DNA of 64,000 nucleotides from Pelodictyon luteolum DSM 273 (GCF_000012485.1 NC_007512.1:559001-623000), one strand, 5' to 3'. Numbered from the stretch's first letter, positions 11,541-22,486 are shown. Made by a program: numbers and translations. Notes: generated by a model not told the origin, from the sequence alone.

Positions 11541-11661
11541 GGATGTTGTGAGTTAATGGTTGTGATGATGCGTGCTATACTACATACATACCCGTAAGGT
11601 ACGGAAAAAGATTATTAGGACAGAAGCCTTTAAACGATTGTTGATACGGCTGAAAACAGTG

Positions 11662-11700
11662 CTCCCGAAAGTGCCGCGTATTTCCAGGCTCTTTCGGGAG
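11662..11700 (-). terminator. Inverted repeat after the DUF302 gene (possible terminator)
   Basis: A perfect 10-bp inverted repeat, CTCCCGAAAG/CTTTCGGGAG, with a 19-nt loop lies 28 bp beyond the DUF302 stop. It has no clean T-run on the minus side, so termination is plausible but not certain. Confidence 0.5.
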
Positions 11701-11728
11701 TATGGTACTTCAGTGCTGCAGTAAGGGA

Positions 11729-12208
11729 TTACTCGGCAATGACCGGGGCAAGCATTTTTGCTTCGTCATCGGCAACGCTGCCACCCATGACCTTGGCGAT
11801 ATTGCCTCCGAAGATCTTGGCCATGAGGCCCATGTTCATGCCGGTAACATAGATCTTGCCGCCCTCTCCTTCATAAACACCCCAGGCGCAGGGCATGAGG
11901 GTGGAGACTTCAGGGTTGGTGGCGAGGACTTCCTGGGCATACTTCGCATTGCAGAGCTCGACAATGCTGACCTGCTTGTCTAGCGTGATGCCCTGCTTTG
12001 CGATGGAGGCTGTCATGTCGCGTGTTGCGGGCGACTGCCAGTTGTTGGCTTCGATTGAGGATGTCAGCGCAGCGCAGGTTTCTTCCACGGTCGCGTAGCG
12101 GCTCTCATGGGTGGTGAGCATCAAGCCCGGCATCATGCGCATGGCAAGAAGCCCGGTGAGGATGATGCCTGCGATGAGTCCCGCAAAGAAGGTGACGGCT
12201 TTGTTCAT
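11729..12208 (-). CDS. DUF302 domain protein, secreted or membrane-anchored
   Basis: 159 residues: an N-terminal membrane helix or signal anchor (KAVTFFAGLIAGIILTGLLA) followed by a DUF302 fold (HESRYATVEETCAALTSSIEAN...; VSIVELCNAKYAQEVLATNPEVSTLMPCAWGVYEGEGGKIYVTGMNMGLM). DUF302 proteins are small periplasmic or cytoplasmic proteins of unknown biochemical role. I took the ATG at 12208 because the membrane segment begins there; the frame is open further upstream but with no sign of coding. It lies between the symporter operon and the porin gene and has its own flanking hairpins. Confidence 0.85.
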   Translation of the reverse strand: MNKAVTFFAGLIAGIILTGLLAMRMMPGLMLTTHESRYATVEETCAALTSSIEANNWQSPATRDMTASIAKQGITLDKQVSIVELCNAKYAQEVLATNPEVSTLMPCAWGVYEGEGGKIYVTGMNMGLMAKIFGGNIAKVMGGSVADDEAKMLAPVIAE

Positions 12209-12332
12209 GTTTTTTTCGTTTTTGATTGTTCGAAGAGGATGCCGGCCGAAGTGCCGTGTTGCACAGTACATACATTTCAATGTACGGTGAAATCGCTTTT
12301 CAGGCAAATGCCCATAACCGGGCAGTAAATAG

Positions 12333-12360
12333 AAAGGGCCGCCCAAGGAGGCGGCCCTTT
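12333..12360 (-). terminator. Rho-independent terminator after the porin gene
   Basis: An 11-bp perfect stem AAAGGGCCGCC/GGCGGCCCTTT with a 6-nt loop lies 25 bp past the porin stop. The T-rich 3' arm on the minus strand completes the signal. Confidence 0.75.
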
Positions 12361-12385
12361 CCAGCTTCTGGCGTAGCGAGTACGC

Positions 12386-13480
12386 TTAGAAGGTTACTGT
12401 TGCCCACAGCTCGGCACGGAGGGTGCTGTTGTCGGTATTGCTCGTGGCTGTTTCGTCGGAGGTTGTCAGCCAGCGGACGGTCGGCTGGAGGCTGAATGTC
12501 CCAGCTGCTGACTCGTAGACGCTGTACTTGTACTGTGCCCACACGAAGGTGTTCGAATAGTCATGGCCCAGTGCATTGTCTCTGGCGGCATTGTAATCAA
12601 CCCATGCCATGACCGGTCCGTACTCGCCCTTCACGCGGACGAGGGTGCTGTGGTAGTCCACGGCGCCGTCATTGGCGAAGTTGTAGAATGCTGCACCGGA
12701 GAGTTTTGCTTCACCGGCAGGAACCGATGCCGTTGCACCGAAGGTCCAGGGAGTTACCCTCTTGGCAAAGGTGAGATCTGCTGTTGGGTCTGCATATCCT
12801 GTGGCCGCCGCTGTCGCGGCAGCGGTGTATACCTTTGTCTGGCTCCATATGTCGGTGCTGCCCAGCACGGTCAGGAACTGAGGCTCAAGGGTGACATCAC
12901 CTACGGTTGTCTTGTAGGAGAGGTGGACGCCGTAGCCGTCATTCAAAAGACCTTCTCTTGATGTGGGGGCAATATTGTCGAGCACAAGGATGGTGGCGGA
13001 GAGGTCCCCGTTGCCGAGCTTGGTGCCGTAGTTGAAGCCGTAAGCACGGTCGTAGTTGATGTTGAAGACCGGGGTGTCGAGAGCCTGCATCGGGTAGAGC
13101 GAGAGGTCGAGCACCGGGTTGTTGAAGCTGTTGAGCGGAATACGGCCCATCATGTAGTGGCTGTCTGCCATCATGCGGCCGAAGTAGAAGTTGGACACGT
13201 CGACGGTGATTTTTTCACTGTTACCATATCCAACGGTCTGCCAGCCGCCGGCAAGGTTTTCCTCGTTCATGAGCATGGTCTTGAAGAAGTACCCGCTACC
13301 GAGATCGGCAGCTGCCTTCAGGCGGATCCTGTACTGCGACTTGACGTCATCGTTCTGGAATGACTTGAATTCAGCGCGTTCCCTGACGCTGGCGTCTCCA
13401 CCGAATTTCAGCTCAGCTGAAGCAGGTGATGCGTATGACAGTACTGCAAGCATTGCAGCAAGCGATAGCATTTTTTTCAT
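12386..13480 (-). CDS. Outer-membrane porin-like beta-barrel protein
   Basis: 364 residues with a signal peptide (MKKMLSLAAMLAVLSYASPASA, cleaved after about residue 22). The rest is alternating amphipathic strands rich in aromatic girdle residues (VSNFYFGRMMADSHYMMGRI; KGEYGPVMAWVDYN; NTFVWAQYKYSVYES), ending in LRAELWATVTF. The terminal Phe is the usual signal for insertion of outer-membrane barrels. It resembles the porin/alginate-export class of GSB and Bacteroidetes relatives; the substrate is unknown. The gene is monocistronic, with a terminator just downstream and a ~250-bp divergent region upstream shared with the NUDIX gene. Confidence 0.8.
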   Translation of the reverse strand: MKKMLSLAAMLAVLSYASPASAELKFGGDASVRERAEFKSFQNDDVKSQYRIRLKAAADLGSGYFFKTMLMNEENLAGGWQTVGYGNSEKITVDVSNFYFGRMMADSHYMMGRIPLNSFNNPVLDLSLYPMQALDTPVFNINYDRAYGFNYGTKLGNGDLSATILVLDNIAPTSREGLLNDGYGVHLSYKTTVGDVTLEPQFLTVLGSTDIWSQTKVYTAAATAAATGYADPTADLTFAKRVTPWTFGATASVPAGEAKLSGAAFYNFANDGAVDYHSTLVRVKGEYGPVMAWVDYNAARDNALGHDYSNTFVWAQYKYSVYESAAGTFSLQPTVRWLTTSDETATSNTDNSTLRAELWATVTF

Positions 13481-13731
13481 GTGTTGTTCTCCGTTAGGTT
13501 GTGTGTGTGCGTTGCAGAGAAAAATGGTCCCGTTACCCTGAAAGTCGGCGGAACCGGATACAGAAAAGAACGTGTGTGCTTGTACTTAACCCTAAATGTA
13601 AGTATTTCAACAGGAAAGGAGCAAATTTATTTTTTGTCTTCTTTTTCCACTGTATTGCATTTAGAGTATATGACTATTATATAAAGGTTTGCGCCGCGTC
13701 GGCTGCACCAACTATTGACGGGGATATGAAT

Positions 13732-14238
13732 ATGGGAGATGTGACATTGCGCGTCAGCGCCCTCTGCATCAGGGACGGGCATGTCCTGCTTGTGGAGCAT
13801 AAGAGTTTTGCCAGCGGGGACTCTCTTCTGCCGGAGAGTTACTGGATTCTGCCAGGCGGTGGGGTTGAGCGCGGCGAGACGCTGGAAGATGCGGTACGGC
13901 GTGAGATGATGGAGGAGACCGGGCTCAGCTGCAATGTTGGCGGGCTGATTTTCGTGAAGGAGCTGCTCTATCCCTACCCCGGTGTTGCGGGCCAGGGGGA
14001 GCGCCATCACTCGGTCTCTCTCGGCTTCCACTGTGAGGTGACAGGGGGTGAAACCATTACCGGCCGGGACCCCGAATACCCCGATGACCAGCAGATGATC
14101 ATGCGGGTCGACTGGCTGGCGGTTGCGGACCTTCATCGCTACGACCTCTATCCGCCGTTCCTTCCTGACTATTTACGCAAAGGTGCTCAGGAAGGGTTTT
14201 CTGGTGCCGTGCCCGAGTTTTTCGATTCACTGCTCTGA
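13732..14238 (+). CDS. NUDIX hydrolase
   Basis: A 168-residue pyrophosphohydrolase acting on nucleoside-diphosphate-linked compounds. The NUDIX box [24 protein letters not shown] matches Gx5Ex7REUxEExGU and lies at about residues 42-64. The substrate cannot be deduced. Two in-frame starts are close: ATG 13726 and ATG 13732. The ACGGGG ribosome-binding site at 13718-13723 has better spacing (8 nt) to 13732. The open frame upstream to 13501 shows no coding character. Confidence 0.88.
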   Translation: MGDVTLRVSALCIRDGHVLLVEHKSFASGDSLLPESYWILPGGGVERGETLEDAVRREMMEETGLSCNVGGLIFVKELLYPYPGVAGQGERHHSVSLGFHCEVTGGETITGRDPEYPDDQQMIMRVDWLAVADLHRYDLYPPFLPDYLRKGAQEGFSGAVPEFFDSLL

Positions 14239-14267
14239 GTCTTCCACCTTGTCCGCATTTACAATAC

Positions 14268-14294
14268 AAAAGCCCCTGCAGTTCAGGGGCTTTT
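14268..14294. terminator. Bidirectional terminator between NUDIX and pagL-like genes
   Basis: An 11-bp perfect stem AAAAGCCCCTG/CAGGGGCTTTT with a 5-nt loop stands between two convergent genes. It carries an A-run on one side and T-run on the other, so it can serve both. Confidence 0.85.
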
Positions 14295-14327
14295 GCGTTA
14301 TCGGGTATGTTGGTCCGTGTTTCCGGT

Positions 14328-14870
14328 TCAGAACAGATGGCCGAAGCGGATGCCGATGTTGTCGATGCCCGGATTGGGATCGGCAGTGTTGGCGTTGGAA
14401 ATATGGTCCATCATGAGCGACATCCTGTTGCACTCGCTGAGGTTGTATCCTACCTCGAGTGCGAGCCGGAGGAGAACGGCGCTTCCGAGATCCTTGCCGG
14501 ATTCGTTGTTTGCCGAGAGTCCGACTCCCGCATCAAAAAAGACGCCGTTCTTCCACTGGTACTCCCAGAGGCCGCCGCCGTAGATGTGGCTGGTGTCACC
14601 GGAGCTGTTCAGGGAAAGTCCTACGTTCGGGCGTGCCGAACCGCCCCAGAACTCCCACTCGGGTGTGAAAATGAGCTCTGCGTTGAAATCCACGCCCTGT
14701 TCGGAGGGAACAGCGCCCCAGAGGTTGATGTCGGTGTCGTGGGCGAGGATGCCCACCCGTGCTTCATGCAGCCAGTCGCTGGTTGCTGCCTCTGCCTGCA
14801 GGGGGAGCATGCATAGTGCTGTGATGAGTGCGAGGATTCCGGCCTTGAAGGGTGTGTGTGTCGTTTTCAT
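14328..14870 (-). CDS. PagL-like lipid A 3-O-deacylase (acyloxyacyl hydrolase family)
   Basis: 180 residues with a signal peptide (about 1-28, ending LQAEAA) and a small outer-membrane barrel. The C-terminal DHISNANTADPNPGIDNIG matches the PagL active-site region, where a His-x-Ser pair (here HIS) and the following Asn-Ala are conserved; the last residue is Phe. PagL removes the 3-O-acyl chain from lipid A in the outer membrane. The gene follows pyrB by 39 bp but is functionally unrelated to it. Confident about the family; activity is inferred. Confidence 0.82.
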   Translation of the reverse strand: MKTTHTPFKAGILALITALCMLPLQAEAATSDWLHEARVGILAHDTDINLWGAVPSEQGVDFNAELIFTPEWEFWGGSARPNVGLSLNSSGDTSHIYGGGLWEYQWKNGVFFDAGVGLSANNESGKDLGSAVLLRLALEVGYNLSECNRMSLMMDHISNANTADPNPGIDNIGIRFGHLF

Positions 14871-14909
14871 GGCGTTGAGGGTTGAATGTTAGTGTGTGTG
14901 TGGGTACTG

Positions 14910-15851
14910 CTAAGGTGTATCGGCAAGCAGGGTCTGGAGCACCGCCATACGGACGGCAACGCCGTTGGTGACCTGTTCGAGCAACATGCTTTTCGAGTAT
15001 CCGGGTGGCTGGATGCGGTCTGCCACGCGGTTAGAGATTTCGATTTCACGGTTTATCGGTCCTGGATGCAGCACCAGCAGGTGCCGGGCAGTCCGCTCAA
15101 GCCGTTCATCGGTAAGCCCGTAATGGACGGAGTACTCCTGCAGAGAGGGGAGGTAGCCGCCGGTCGCGCGTTCAAGCTGCAGCCGGAGCACCAGGGCGGC
15201 ATCGGCCCAGCCAAGGGCCTGGTCAAGGTCGGTGAAAAGGCTGACGCCGAGTTTTTCCGAGTCTGGCGGAAGAAGGGTCACCGGGCTGCAGAGGCCGACT
15301 TCGGCACCCATCGTGAGCAGTCCGTGAATGTTTGAACGGGCCACCCGGCTGTGGAGCACGTCGCCGATGATGGCCACCTTTATGGCCTTGAGCGTTCCGA
15401 AGTGTTCACGCAGGGTGAACATGTCGAGCAGGGCCTGGGTCGGGTGTTCGTTTGCGCCGTCACCGGCGTTTACGACAGGTTTTTTTGTGATGCCGCTGAT
15501 GAACTCCGCACTCCCTGAGGATGGGTGGCGCAGGACGAAGGCATCGACCTGCATGGCTTCCAGGTTCTTGATGGTATCGCTGAGTGTCTCACCCTTGGTG
15601 ACGCTGCTCGTTGAGGCGCTGAAGCCGAGCGTGGAGGCTCCGAGGTTCCTTGCCGCAAGTTCGAACGAGAAGCGGGTTCTGGTGGAGTTTTCAAAAAACA
15701 CCAGCGCGATCCGTCTGCCCTGAAGAGAGGGGCTGAAAGACGGGGCGGGTGCGGTGAGCTCTTTCTTGAAGCCTTCAGTTTTGTCGAGCAGTCCGCTGAG
15801 GGTGCCGGCGGACATGCCGCATAGTCCCGTAAGGTGCTGCAGTGCTGCCAT
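14910..15851 (-). CDS. pyrB: Aspartate carbamoyltransferase catalytic subunit
   Basis: Condenses carbamoyl phosphate and aspartate in pyrimidine synthesis. The 313 residues contain FENSTRTRFSFELAARNLG (carbamoyl-phosphate site, ~residues 53-71), SVTKGETLSDTIKNL, VLRHPSSG, ANEHPTQALLDMFTL, IGDVLHSRVARSN and LHPGPINREIEI. No pyrI regulatory subunit gene is adjacent. Start at 15851 gives the usual N-terminus. Confidence 0.97.
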   Translation of the reverse strand: MAALQHLTGLCGMSAGTLSGLLDKTEGFKKELTAPAPSFSPSLQGRRIALVFFENSTRTRFSFELAARNLGASTLGFSASTSSVTKGETLSDTIKNLEAMQVDAFVLRHPSSGSAEFISGITKKPVVNAGDGANEHPTQALLDMFTLREHFGTLKAIKVAIIGDVLHSRVARSNIHGLLTMGAEVGLCSPVTLLPPDSEKLGVSLFTDLDQALGWADAALVLRLQLERATGGYLPSLQEYSVHYGLTDERLERTARHLLVLHPGPINREIEISNRVADRIQPPGYSKSMLLEQVTNGVAVRMAVLQTLLADTP

Positions 15852-15977
15852 GGGAGAGTTCTTGTTGTAAATGCGAAAGTTCTGTTAAATGTATGAAATT
15901 TTTGTTGTTCCGAAACTACTGCAGCAAGTGTAATACTGTGGGCGTTTCGCCTGCGTCGACGCCAGTGTCGGAAGCTC

Positions 15978-17939
15978 TTATCCGCCGGCTTTCTCCCAGT
16001 CGGAGAACATCTGCTCGAGCTCGGCCGAAAGTGCGTGGTAGCCTTCAAGGGTCGCTGCGGTTTCAGCCTGGCTTTTCATGTAGAAATCCTCGTTTGCCAT
16101 GAGGGTCTCCATCCGCTCCTTTTCCTGCTCAAGGCGGTTGATCTCCTTTTCGATGGCTTCGATCTTTTTCCTGTCTTTTTTTGCCGCGGGTTTTGCTGCA
16201 GGGGCTTGGGTTCCGGTTTTCGCAGGTTTTTCAGCCGCTGCTTTTGCCTTCATTGCCGCAGCCTCCCGGGCCTTTTCCTCTTCCAGGTTCTTTTCAGCCT
16301 TTTCAAGGTACTCCGCATAGGTGCCGAGGTAGAGCTGGATGGAGCCGTTCTTGAGCTCTACGACCTTGTTGACGAGGCTGTCGAGGAAGTAGCGGTCGTG
16401 GCTGACGAGGAGAAGGGTCCCGTCATAGTTTTCCAGCGAGTCGATCAGCATCTCTTTTGAACGCATGTCGAGGTGGTTGGTCGGTTCATCCATCACGAGG
16501 AGGTTTGAGGCCTGCAGAAGGATCCTTGCAAGTGCCACCCTGGACTTTTCACCACCGGAGAGCACCTTGATCTTTTTTTCGATCGCATCACCGCTGAAAA
16601 GAAAGCAGCCGAGGATGTCGCGCACCTTTTTCTGCGCTTCGGCTGTCGGCGCGGCATCAAGCATCTCGGTATAGATGCTTTTTTCCGGGGCGAGGGTTTC
16701 GGTCTGGTGCTGGGCGAAATAGTTCATCGACACGTTATGGCCGACCGAGAGTTTGCCTTCGAAATCAATCTCCTGGGCCAGGATCCGGCAGAAGGTCGTT
16801 TTTCCTGCGCCATTCGAGCCGACGATGGCGATGCGGTCTCCTCGCATGATCTCCAAATCGATTCCCCGCAGCACCTCCTTTGTTGTGCCGTCCGGCAGGG
16901 GGTAGCTTTTTCCGACCCCGTCAAGGCGCATCACCTTGCGACCTGATGGCTGTGCCTTGGGGAAGCGGAACGAGATCCGCGACAGGTCTTCTTCCGGGCA
17001 CTCGATCTCTTTTTCGAGCTTTTCCATCTGGCGCAGCCGGCTCTGTGCCTGCCGTGCCTTGGTCGCCTTGGCGCGGAACCGGTTTACGAACGACTGCAGT
17101 TCGGCAATCTTTTTCTTGTCGTTTTCGTACTTGCCCATGAGGAGCTCAAAGCGCTCCGCTTTTTCGATTTCGTAGCGCGAGTAGTTGCCCTTGTATTCGT
17201 CGATGCGCTGAAAGGCTATTTCCAGCGTCTTGGTGGTCAGCTTGTCGAGGAAAAAGCGATCGTGCGAGACGATCATGTAGCTGTGCTCGTAGTTCAGAAG
17301 GTAGTTCTCCAGCCAGCGGAGCGAATCGATGTCGAGGTGGTTGGTCGGCTCGTCGAGCAGGAGCAGGGTGGGGTTCTGCAGGAGCAGCTTGGCGATGTGC
17401 AGGCGCATCTGCCATCCGCCTGAGAACGACTTCACCTTCTTGTGGAAGTCGATTTCACTGAATCCGAGACCCGCCAGCACCTTTTCGGCATCCGACTGCA
17501 TCGTATAGCCTCCGAGGTGCTCGAACTCATGCGTGGCGTCGGAGTAGCGCTCGATCAGGTCGTGGTAGCCGGCACTTTCATAGTCCTGTTCCGGCAGTGC
17601 GAGCTCATGCTCCATAGTGGTGATCTTCCCGGAGAGTTCGTAGAGGCGGGCGTTTGCCTGCAGCGCATACTGCAGGGCCGTTTTCTCCAGGTCGTCGGCA
17701 AACGAGATCTCCTGCGGCAGGTAGCCGATGGTTGTTTCGGCAGACTTGATGAACTGCCCGTTGCTGATGAGCCCGGAGTCCGCGGCGGTGGTGCCGCTGA
17801 TGAGCTTCAGCAGGGTGGACTTGCCGGTCCCGTTCAGCCCGACGAGGCCCACGCGGTCTTTGTCGCCGACCCGGAACGATGTGTCGGAAAGAAGCTCCTT
17901 GGTGCCGACGCTGAGGGAGAGGTTGCGCGCTTCAAACAT
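15978..17939 (-). CDS. ABC-F family ATPase (Uup/YdiF type)
   Basis: A 653-residue soluble protein with two ABC domains and no membrane part. First domain: Walker [10 protein letters not shown] (~residue 35), signature FSGGWQMRL, Walker [13 protein letters not shown]. Second domain: [32 protein letters not shown]. The linker between them ([38 protein letters not shown]) is the P-site interacting arm. The C-terminus has a Lys/Ala-rich stretch and a coiled coil ([20 protein letters not shown]). ABC-F proteins act on the ribosome; resistance or translational rescue roles cannot be separated by sequence. Confidence 0.93.
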   Translation of the reverse strand: MFEARNLSLSVGTKELLSDTSFRVGDKDRVGLVGLNGTGKSTLLKLISGTTAADSGLISNGQFIKSAETTIGYLPQEISFADDLEKTALQYALQANARLYELSGKITTMEHELALPEQDYESAGYHDLIERYSDATHEFEHLGGYTMQSDAEKVLAGLGFSEIDFHKKVKSFSGGWQMRLHIAKLLLQNPTLLLLDEPTNHLDIDSLRWLENYLLNYEHSYMIVSHDRFFLDKLTTKTLEIAFQRIDEYKGNYSRYEIEKAERFELLMGKYENDKKKIAELQSFVNRFRAKATKARQAQSRLRQMEKLEKEIECPEEDLSRISFRFPKAQPSGRKVMRLDGVGKSYPLPDGTTKEVLRGIDLEIMRGDRIAIVGSNGAGKTTFCRILAQEIDFEGKLSVGHNVSMNYFAQHQTETLAPEKSIYTEMLDAAPTAEAQKKVRDILGCFLFSGDAIEKKIKVLSGGEKSRVALARILLQASNLLVMDEPTNHLDMRSKEMLIDSLENYDGTLLLVSHDRYFLDSLVNKVVELKNGSIQLYLGTYAEYLEKAEKNLEEEKAREAAAMKAKAAAEKPAKTGTQAPAAKPAAKKDRKKIEAIEKEINRLEQEKERMETLMANEDFYMKSQAETAATLEGYHALSAELEQMFSDWEKAGG

Positions 17940-18241
17940 GGTCGATGTGCCCTTTGGTCATAGTCAATGGTTGTGTCTTGGCACTGAAGGTACTGATTTT
18001 TTCAATGAAACCCCCCGTCCCCCCCGCCTGAAAACTCAATTCTCCCCCTGCTGCCCGAGGGATACCGGCGCGCTGCCTTCAGCGGCTTTGGATGTAATGA
18101 TTTAACGCAATTATTGCAATGGAGGACGAGGGATTGTTGTTTATTTGAATCGTTCCGGCTATTGTGGAACGTGCAAGGTTTTTTGCGTATCTCTCGTCCA
18201 ACCATCATGTACCTGTATTTCAACGCTCTGTTCTCCCTGCC
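17940..18241. other. Divergent intergenic region between ABC-F gene and TolC operon
   Basis: About 300 bp holding the upstream regions of two divergent transcription units. I see a C-rich tract near 18010 but no hairpin with a T-run, no RNA gene and no convincing promoter hexamers. Confidence 0.4.
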
Positions 18242-19522
18242 ATGAAGCGCTCCATCGTTTTTCCCGTTCTGCTCTTTCTCGGCCTTGCTCCCGCTGTGCT
18301 CCATGCCGAAGAGGCGGTGAGCTGGCGAGGGTGTGTGATGGAGGCGCGGGCCCGCCATCCTGATCTCGCCTCTTCGAGGGCCCTTCTCCGGCAGGCCGAG
18401 GCGGAACGCTTGCTTGCCGGCTCGACACTCCTTCCCAGCCTTGGCGTGACAGGCTCCGTCACCACAGGCGGCACGGTCGGCAGCGGGGCCTCAGGGGCAT
18501 CATCCCTCTTTTCCTATTCCGTGACCGCCCGCCAGCTGCTTTATGATGGCCGGAAGAATTCCAAACTCCGTGACGCTTCGGCCGAGTCGGTGAAAGCACG
18601 CGAGAGCTCCATGGCTGGCGTTTCTGCAGACGTCCGCTTTGTGCTCCGCAGTGCTTTCACCGAGCTGTTGAAGGCGCAGGAAATGGTGGAACTGTCATCC
18701 GACATCGCTCTTCGCCGCAAAAACAACGCCCGTCTCATCGCGCTTCGCTACCGTGCGGGCCGCGAGCATATCGGTTCGCTCCGGCGGGCTGAGGCAGATC
18801 TTGCCGCAGCTGAGTTCGAGGTCGCGCAGGCCTCACGCGGACTTGTCCTTGCCCGCTGCGTGCTTTCCTCCGCGCTCGGACGCCGGGAGCGCAGCCCCCT
18901 CAGGGTTGCGGGGTCGTTCACTGCCCCTGTGCCGGAAACTAGGCTGGCACCCGATTTTCAGGCGATTGCCCGGAGGAACCCCCTTGTCGTTGAGCTTGAG
19001 GCAGTCCGGAATGCTGCAGGTTACAGCCTTGCCGCTGCCGAAAGCGCTTTTGCGCCCGAGCTGTACCTGCGTTCATCGGCCGGCAGGAGCGAGACCAGTG
19101 ACTGGCCTCCGGAAAACGTTTCATTGCATGCGGGCGTGGAGCTCGTTGTGCCGATCTACGAGGGCGGAGCCGGACGGGCGAGGGTTGCCGGGGCCCGGGC
19201 CGCACTCAGCGGCAAGGATGCCGCCGTGGAGAGCGGCATGCTTCAGGTTCTGGACCTGCTTGAGGCCAGCTGGAAGCAGTTCGTCGATGCCCGGGAGCGC
19301 CTCACGGTGCAGAAAAAATATCTCGATGCGGCCGTCGAGCGCTCCTCGATTGCTGATGCACAGTATTCGAACGGGCTCATCTCGTTTGATGACTGGGTGA
19401 TCATCGAAGACAATCTTGTCAGTGCGAAAAAGGAATTTCTCAATGCCGGCGGCAATCTCTGGATTGCAGAGGCTCAATGGATACAGGCTAAAGGAGGAGG
19501 ACTTGATGAAGTTGTGGATTAA
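18242..19522 (+). CDS. TolC-family outer-membrane efflux protein
   Basis: 426 residues: signal peptide (MKRSIVFPVLLFLGLAPAVLHAEE), then the duplicated helical hairpin pattern of outer-membrane efflux proteins (WRGCVMEARARHPDLASSRALLRQAEAER; LAAAEFEVAQASRGLVLARCVL; AVESGMLQVLDLLEASWKQFVDARERL). It would form the outer-membrane channel of a tripartite pump with the membrane-fusion and MacB-like proteins encoded next. I placed the start at 18242 where the signal peptide begins. Its stop overlaps the next gene by 17 bp. Confidence 0.9.
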   Translation: MKRSIVFPVLLFLGLAPAVLHAEEAVSWRGCVMEARARHPDLASSRALLRQAEAERLLAGSTLLPSLGVTGSVTTGGTVGSGASGASSLFSYSVTARQLLYDGRKNSKLRDASAESVKARESSMAGVSADVRFVLRSAFTELLKAQEMVELSSDIALRRKNNARLIALRYRAGREHIGSLRRAEADLAAAEFEVAQASRGLVLARCVLSSALGRRERSPLRVAGSFTAPVPETRLAPDFQAIARRNPLVVELEAVRNAAGYSLAAAESAFAPELYLRSSAGRSETSDWPPENVSLHAGVELVVPIYEGGAGRARVAGARAALSGKDAAVESGMLQVLDLLEASWKQFVDARERLTVQKKYLDAAVERSSIADAQYSNGLISFDDWVIIEDNLVSAKKEFLNAGGNLWIAEAQWIQAKGGGLDEVVD

Positions 19523-20477
19523 GGTACTCTCGGCTGTCGCCCTGCTCGGGCTGGTCTCGGGGTCGGTGTTGTTCTTCACCGCAGGTGGCCGAAAGGAGAG
19601 CGCTACAAGGTATTCGGTGGTGATGCCGGAGCGGGGGCGGATCGTTTTGAAGGTGTCGACCACCGGAGAGGTCGAGCCCCGCAACCGGCTGAAGATCCTT
19701 CCTTCCGTTGCGGGACGGGTGGAGGAGGTCCGTGCGGAGGAAGGGGCGATGGTGCGTAAGGGACAGGTGCTCGCGCTGCTCAGTTCCAGCGAGCGGGCAG
19801 CCCTGCTCGATGCCGCGCGTCTTCAGGGCAGCAGCGAGCAGTCCTACTGGCAGTCGGTCTACCGTCCGACAGCCGTGCTCGCACCGATCGACGGGCAGGT
19901 CATCGTGCGCAGCATCGAGCCCGGCCAGACCGTGACGTCCTCCGATTCGCTGTTCGTGCTTTCCGACCGGCTGATCGTGAAGGCTTACGTCGATGAAACT
20001 GACATCGGACGGGTTAAGGTGGGCCAGAAAGCGCTCATCGGGCTTGATGCCTACCCCGAAATCCGTCTCAATGGGAGGGTCAGCCACATCTATTACGAGT
20101 CGCATCTGCAGAACAACGTCAACATCTATTATGTGGACGTGATCCCCGAAACCGTTCCCGATGTCTTCCGTTCCGGCATGAGCGCCAACATCGACATCAT
20201 CGTCCGTGAAAAGACGGACGCCCTTCTGGTTCCTGTAGCAACGTTCTCAACCCGTAATGGCAGAACAACGGTGCTGCTTGAGGGAGAACGAGGAGGGGAG
20301 GGGCGGCCGCAGGAGGTGAGGGTCGGCCTCACGGACGATGGGCGGGCTGAGATCCTCGAAGGGCTCACCGACAGTTCACGGGTCCTGCTTCCCGATACCA
20401 CCTTCGTCCTTCCGGAAAACAACGGCGGTTCCAATCCGTTCATGCCGAAGCGGAAGAAAAAAGATAAAAAGCCATGA
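19506..20477 (+). CDS. Periplasmic membrane-fusion (HlyD/MacA-type) adaptor
   Basis: 323 residues with an N-terminal membrane anchor ([23 protein letters not shown]), a split lipoyl domain ([41 protein letters not shown] ... [20 protein letters not shown]) and beta-barrel/membrane-proximal parts ([21 protein letters not shown]). The alpha-helical hairpin is very short compared with MacA. Start at 19506 follows AAAGGAGGAGG. It lies inside the end of the TolC gene and overlaps macB by 4 bp, so all three are translated together. Confidence 0.9.
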   Translation: MKLWIKVLSAVALLGLVSGSVLFFTAGGRKESATRYSVVMPERGRIVLKVSTTGEVEPRNRLKILPSVAGRVEEVRAEEGAMVRKGQVLALLSSSERAALLDAARLQGSSEQSYWQSVYRPTAVLAPIDGQVIVRSIEPGQTVTSSDSLFVLSDRLIVKAYVDETDIGRVKVGQKALIGLDAYPEIRLNGRVSHIYYESHLQNNVNIYYVDVIPETVPDVFRSGMSANIDIIVREKTDALLVPVATFSTRNGRTTVLLEGERGGEGRPQEVRVGLTDDGRAEILEGLTDSSRVLLPDTTFVLPENNGGSNPFMPKRKKKDKKP

Positions 20478-22486
20478 CCTCCATGCTCCCCATGGCTCCC
20501 ACGACCCCGCTTCTGGAACTGGTCGATGTACACCGTACCTATCCGGTAGGGGAGAGCACGGTCAATGCCCTGCGGGGGGTTTCCCTTGAGATCCGGGAGG
20601 GAGAGTTCGTGGCTATCATGGGCTCATCGGGGTCCGGTAAGTCCTCGCTGCTCCATATCCTCGGCCTGCTCGACAATCCAGACCGGGGAGAGTACCGCAT
20701 CCTAGGCCGGAATGTCAACGCGCTTCCCGAAGACGGGCAGGCCGGGCTCCGCAACCATGTTGCAGGGTTCGTGTTCCAGCAGTTTCATCTCCTCAAGCGC
20801 ATGTCGATCGTCGACAATGTGCGACTTCCCCATATCTACAGCGGCCTGAAGGGCGATTTCCGCCATGAGGCGCTCGAAAGCCTTAAAAAGGTTGGTCTCA
20901 TGCACCGGCTCGACCATACCCCCGGCCAGCTTTCCGGCGGCGAGCAGCAGCGGGTGGCCATTGCCAGGGCTCTCATCGGCAACCCCATGATCCTCTTTGC
21001 CGACGAACCGACCGGCAACCTTGATTCCAGGAACTCCCTGGAGATCATGAAGATCCTCGAGGAACTTCACCGTGAGGGCCGCACCATCGTGATGGTGACC
21101 CATGAGGACGAGATAGCAGCCTATGCCGACCGGGTGATCACCATGCGCGATGGTCTGGTGGTCAGCGACCAGCGTCGCGACAGGGTATGCCTGCCGGCAG
21201 GACCGTCCGTTCCGCTTACTCTGGACCCGCACGCCATGATGGATGCATCGCGCAATCTGTCCGTATGGCAGGACGGCCGATTCATCGGCTTTGTCCAGCA
21301 GGCGTTCCAGTCCATATTCGCCAACAAGGTGCGCTCCCTTCTTTCCGTGCTCGGCATCCTTGTCGGCGTGGCTTCCGTCATCGCCATGATGGCGCTCGGA
21401 GAAGGCGCTAAGGTATCCATAGAGGAGGAGCTGAAATCCATGGGCTCCAACCTCATCTCGGTCCGGGGCGGCTCGGCCAGGGTGCGCGGGGCTGCACAAG
21501 GAGACGGGGCGGTCGCCCGCTTCACCTTCAAGGATGTGAAGGATATCTCGAGGATGCACTCTCTTGTGAAAGGTGCGGCCGGAACCGTCAACGGCTCAGG
21601 ACAGATTGTCTTCGGTAACCGCAATTGGAGCACCACCCTCGACGGAGTCGGCTACGAGTATGGATCCATGCGCGCCTTCGTCCCCTCCATCGGGCGATGG
21701 TTCACCCGGGATGAGATCCGGAAACGCGAAAAAGTCGCTGTCATCGGCGTAACCGTTGCACGGGAGCTGTTCGGCAATAACAACCCCATCGGCCATACCG
21801 TAAAAATCAACCGTATCAACTTCAAGGTCATCGGTATTGCGCCGGCGAAGGGTTTTTCCACACACCGTGACCAGGACGATGTGGTCCTTGTTCCGGTGAC
21901 TACAGCCATGTACCGTGTTCTTGGCCGGGACTATCTCAACAGTATCTACGTCGAGGTCCGGAGCGCTGAGGGAATCGATGGTGCCAAGGAGGCTGTCTCC
22001 GACCTTATCGTGAAGAATCACCGCCTCAGGGAAGGTGACGACTCGTTCAACATCCGCGACATGACCGAGATCCAGGAGATGCTTTCAAGTACCACACGGA
22101 CCATGAGCATGCTGCTCGGTGCCATTGCGGCCATTTCGCTCCTTGTCGGCGGCATCGGCATCATGAACATCATGCTGGTGTCGGTGACTGAGCGCACCCG
22201 TGAAATCGGGCTCCGCAAGGCCATCGGTGCGCGCCGGGAGGACATCATGCTGCAGTTTCTGGTGGAGTCGGTGGGCCTGACCCTCAGCGGCGGCATCATC
22301 GGCATCATTGCCGGCATCGGGATTTCAGCGCTGCTGGCCGTTTTTGCCGGCTGGGCCGTCAAAACCTCCATCGTTTCCATCGTGCTCGCCACGTTCTTTT
22401 CGGCGATCACCGGCATATTCTTCGGTCTATGGCCTGCACGGAAAGCAGCCGAACTCAGACCGGTGGAGGCGCTGCGCTACGAGTGA
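20474..22486 (+). CDS. MacB-type ABC transporter (ATPase fused to permease)
   Basis: 670 residues. The ATPase half has Walker [10 protein letters not shown] (~residue 51), [15 protein letters not shown] and the Walker B segment [13 protein letters not shown]. The permease half begins near residue 270 ([36 protein letters not shown]), carries a MacB periplasmic domain (~300-510), and ends with three helices including the FtsX segment [29 protein letters not shown]. It would power the TolC-linked export of peptides, lipids or drugs; substrate unknown. Confidence 0.93.
   Translation: MTSMLPMAPTTPLLELVDVHRTYPVGESTVNALRGVSLEIREGEFVAIMGSSGSGKSSLLHILGLLDNPDRGEYRILGRNVNALPEDGQAGLRNHVAGFVFQQFHLLKRMSIVDNVRLPHIYSGLKGDFRHEALESLKKVGLMHRLDHTPGQLSGGEQQRVAIARALIGNPMILFADEPTGNLDSRNSLEIMKILEELHREGRTIVMVTHEDEIAAYADRVITMRDGLVVSDQRRDRVCLPAGPSVPLTLDPHAMMDASRNLSVWQDGRFIGFVQQAFQSIFANKVRSLLSVLGILVGVASVIAMMALGEGAKVSIEEELKSMGSNLISVRGGSARVRGAAQGDGAVARFTFKDVKDISRMHSLVKGAAGTVNGSGQIVFGNRNWSTTLDGVGYEYGSMRAFVPSIGRWFTRDEIRKREKVAVIGVTVARELFGNNNPIGHTVKINRINFKVIGIAPAKGFSTHRDQDDVVLVPVTTAMYRVLGRDYLNSIYVEVRSAEGIDGAKEAVSDLIVKNHRLREGDDSFNIRDMTEIQEMLSSTTRTMSMLLGAIAAISLLVGGIGIMNIMLVSVTERTREIGLRKAIGARREDIMLQFLVESVGLTLSGGIIGIIAGIGISALLAVFAGWAVKTSIVSIVLATFFSAITGIFFGLWPARKAAELRPVEALRYE

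Noticed and set aside
13501-13731. N-terminal extension of the NUDIX protein
   Set aside because: The frame is open but AT-rich and unlike coding sequence; the domain and ribosome-binding site point to 13726-13732.
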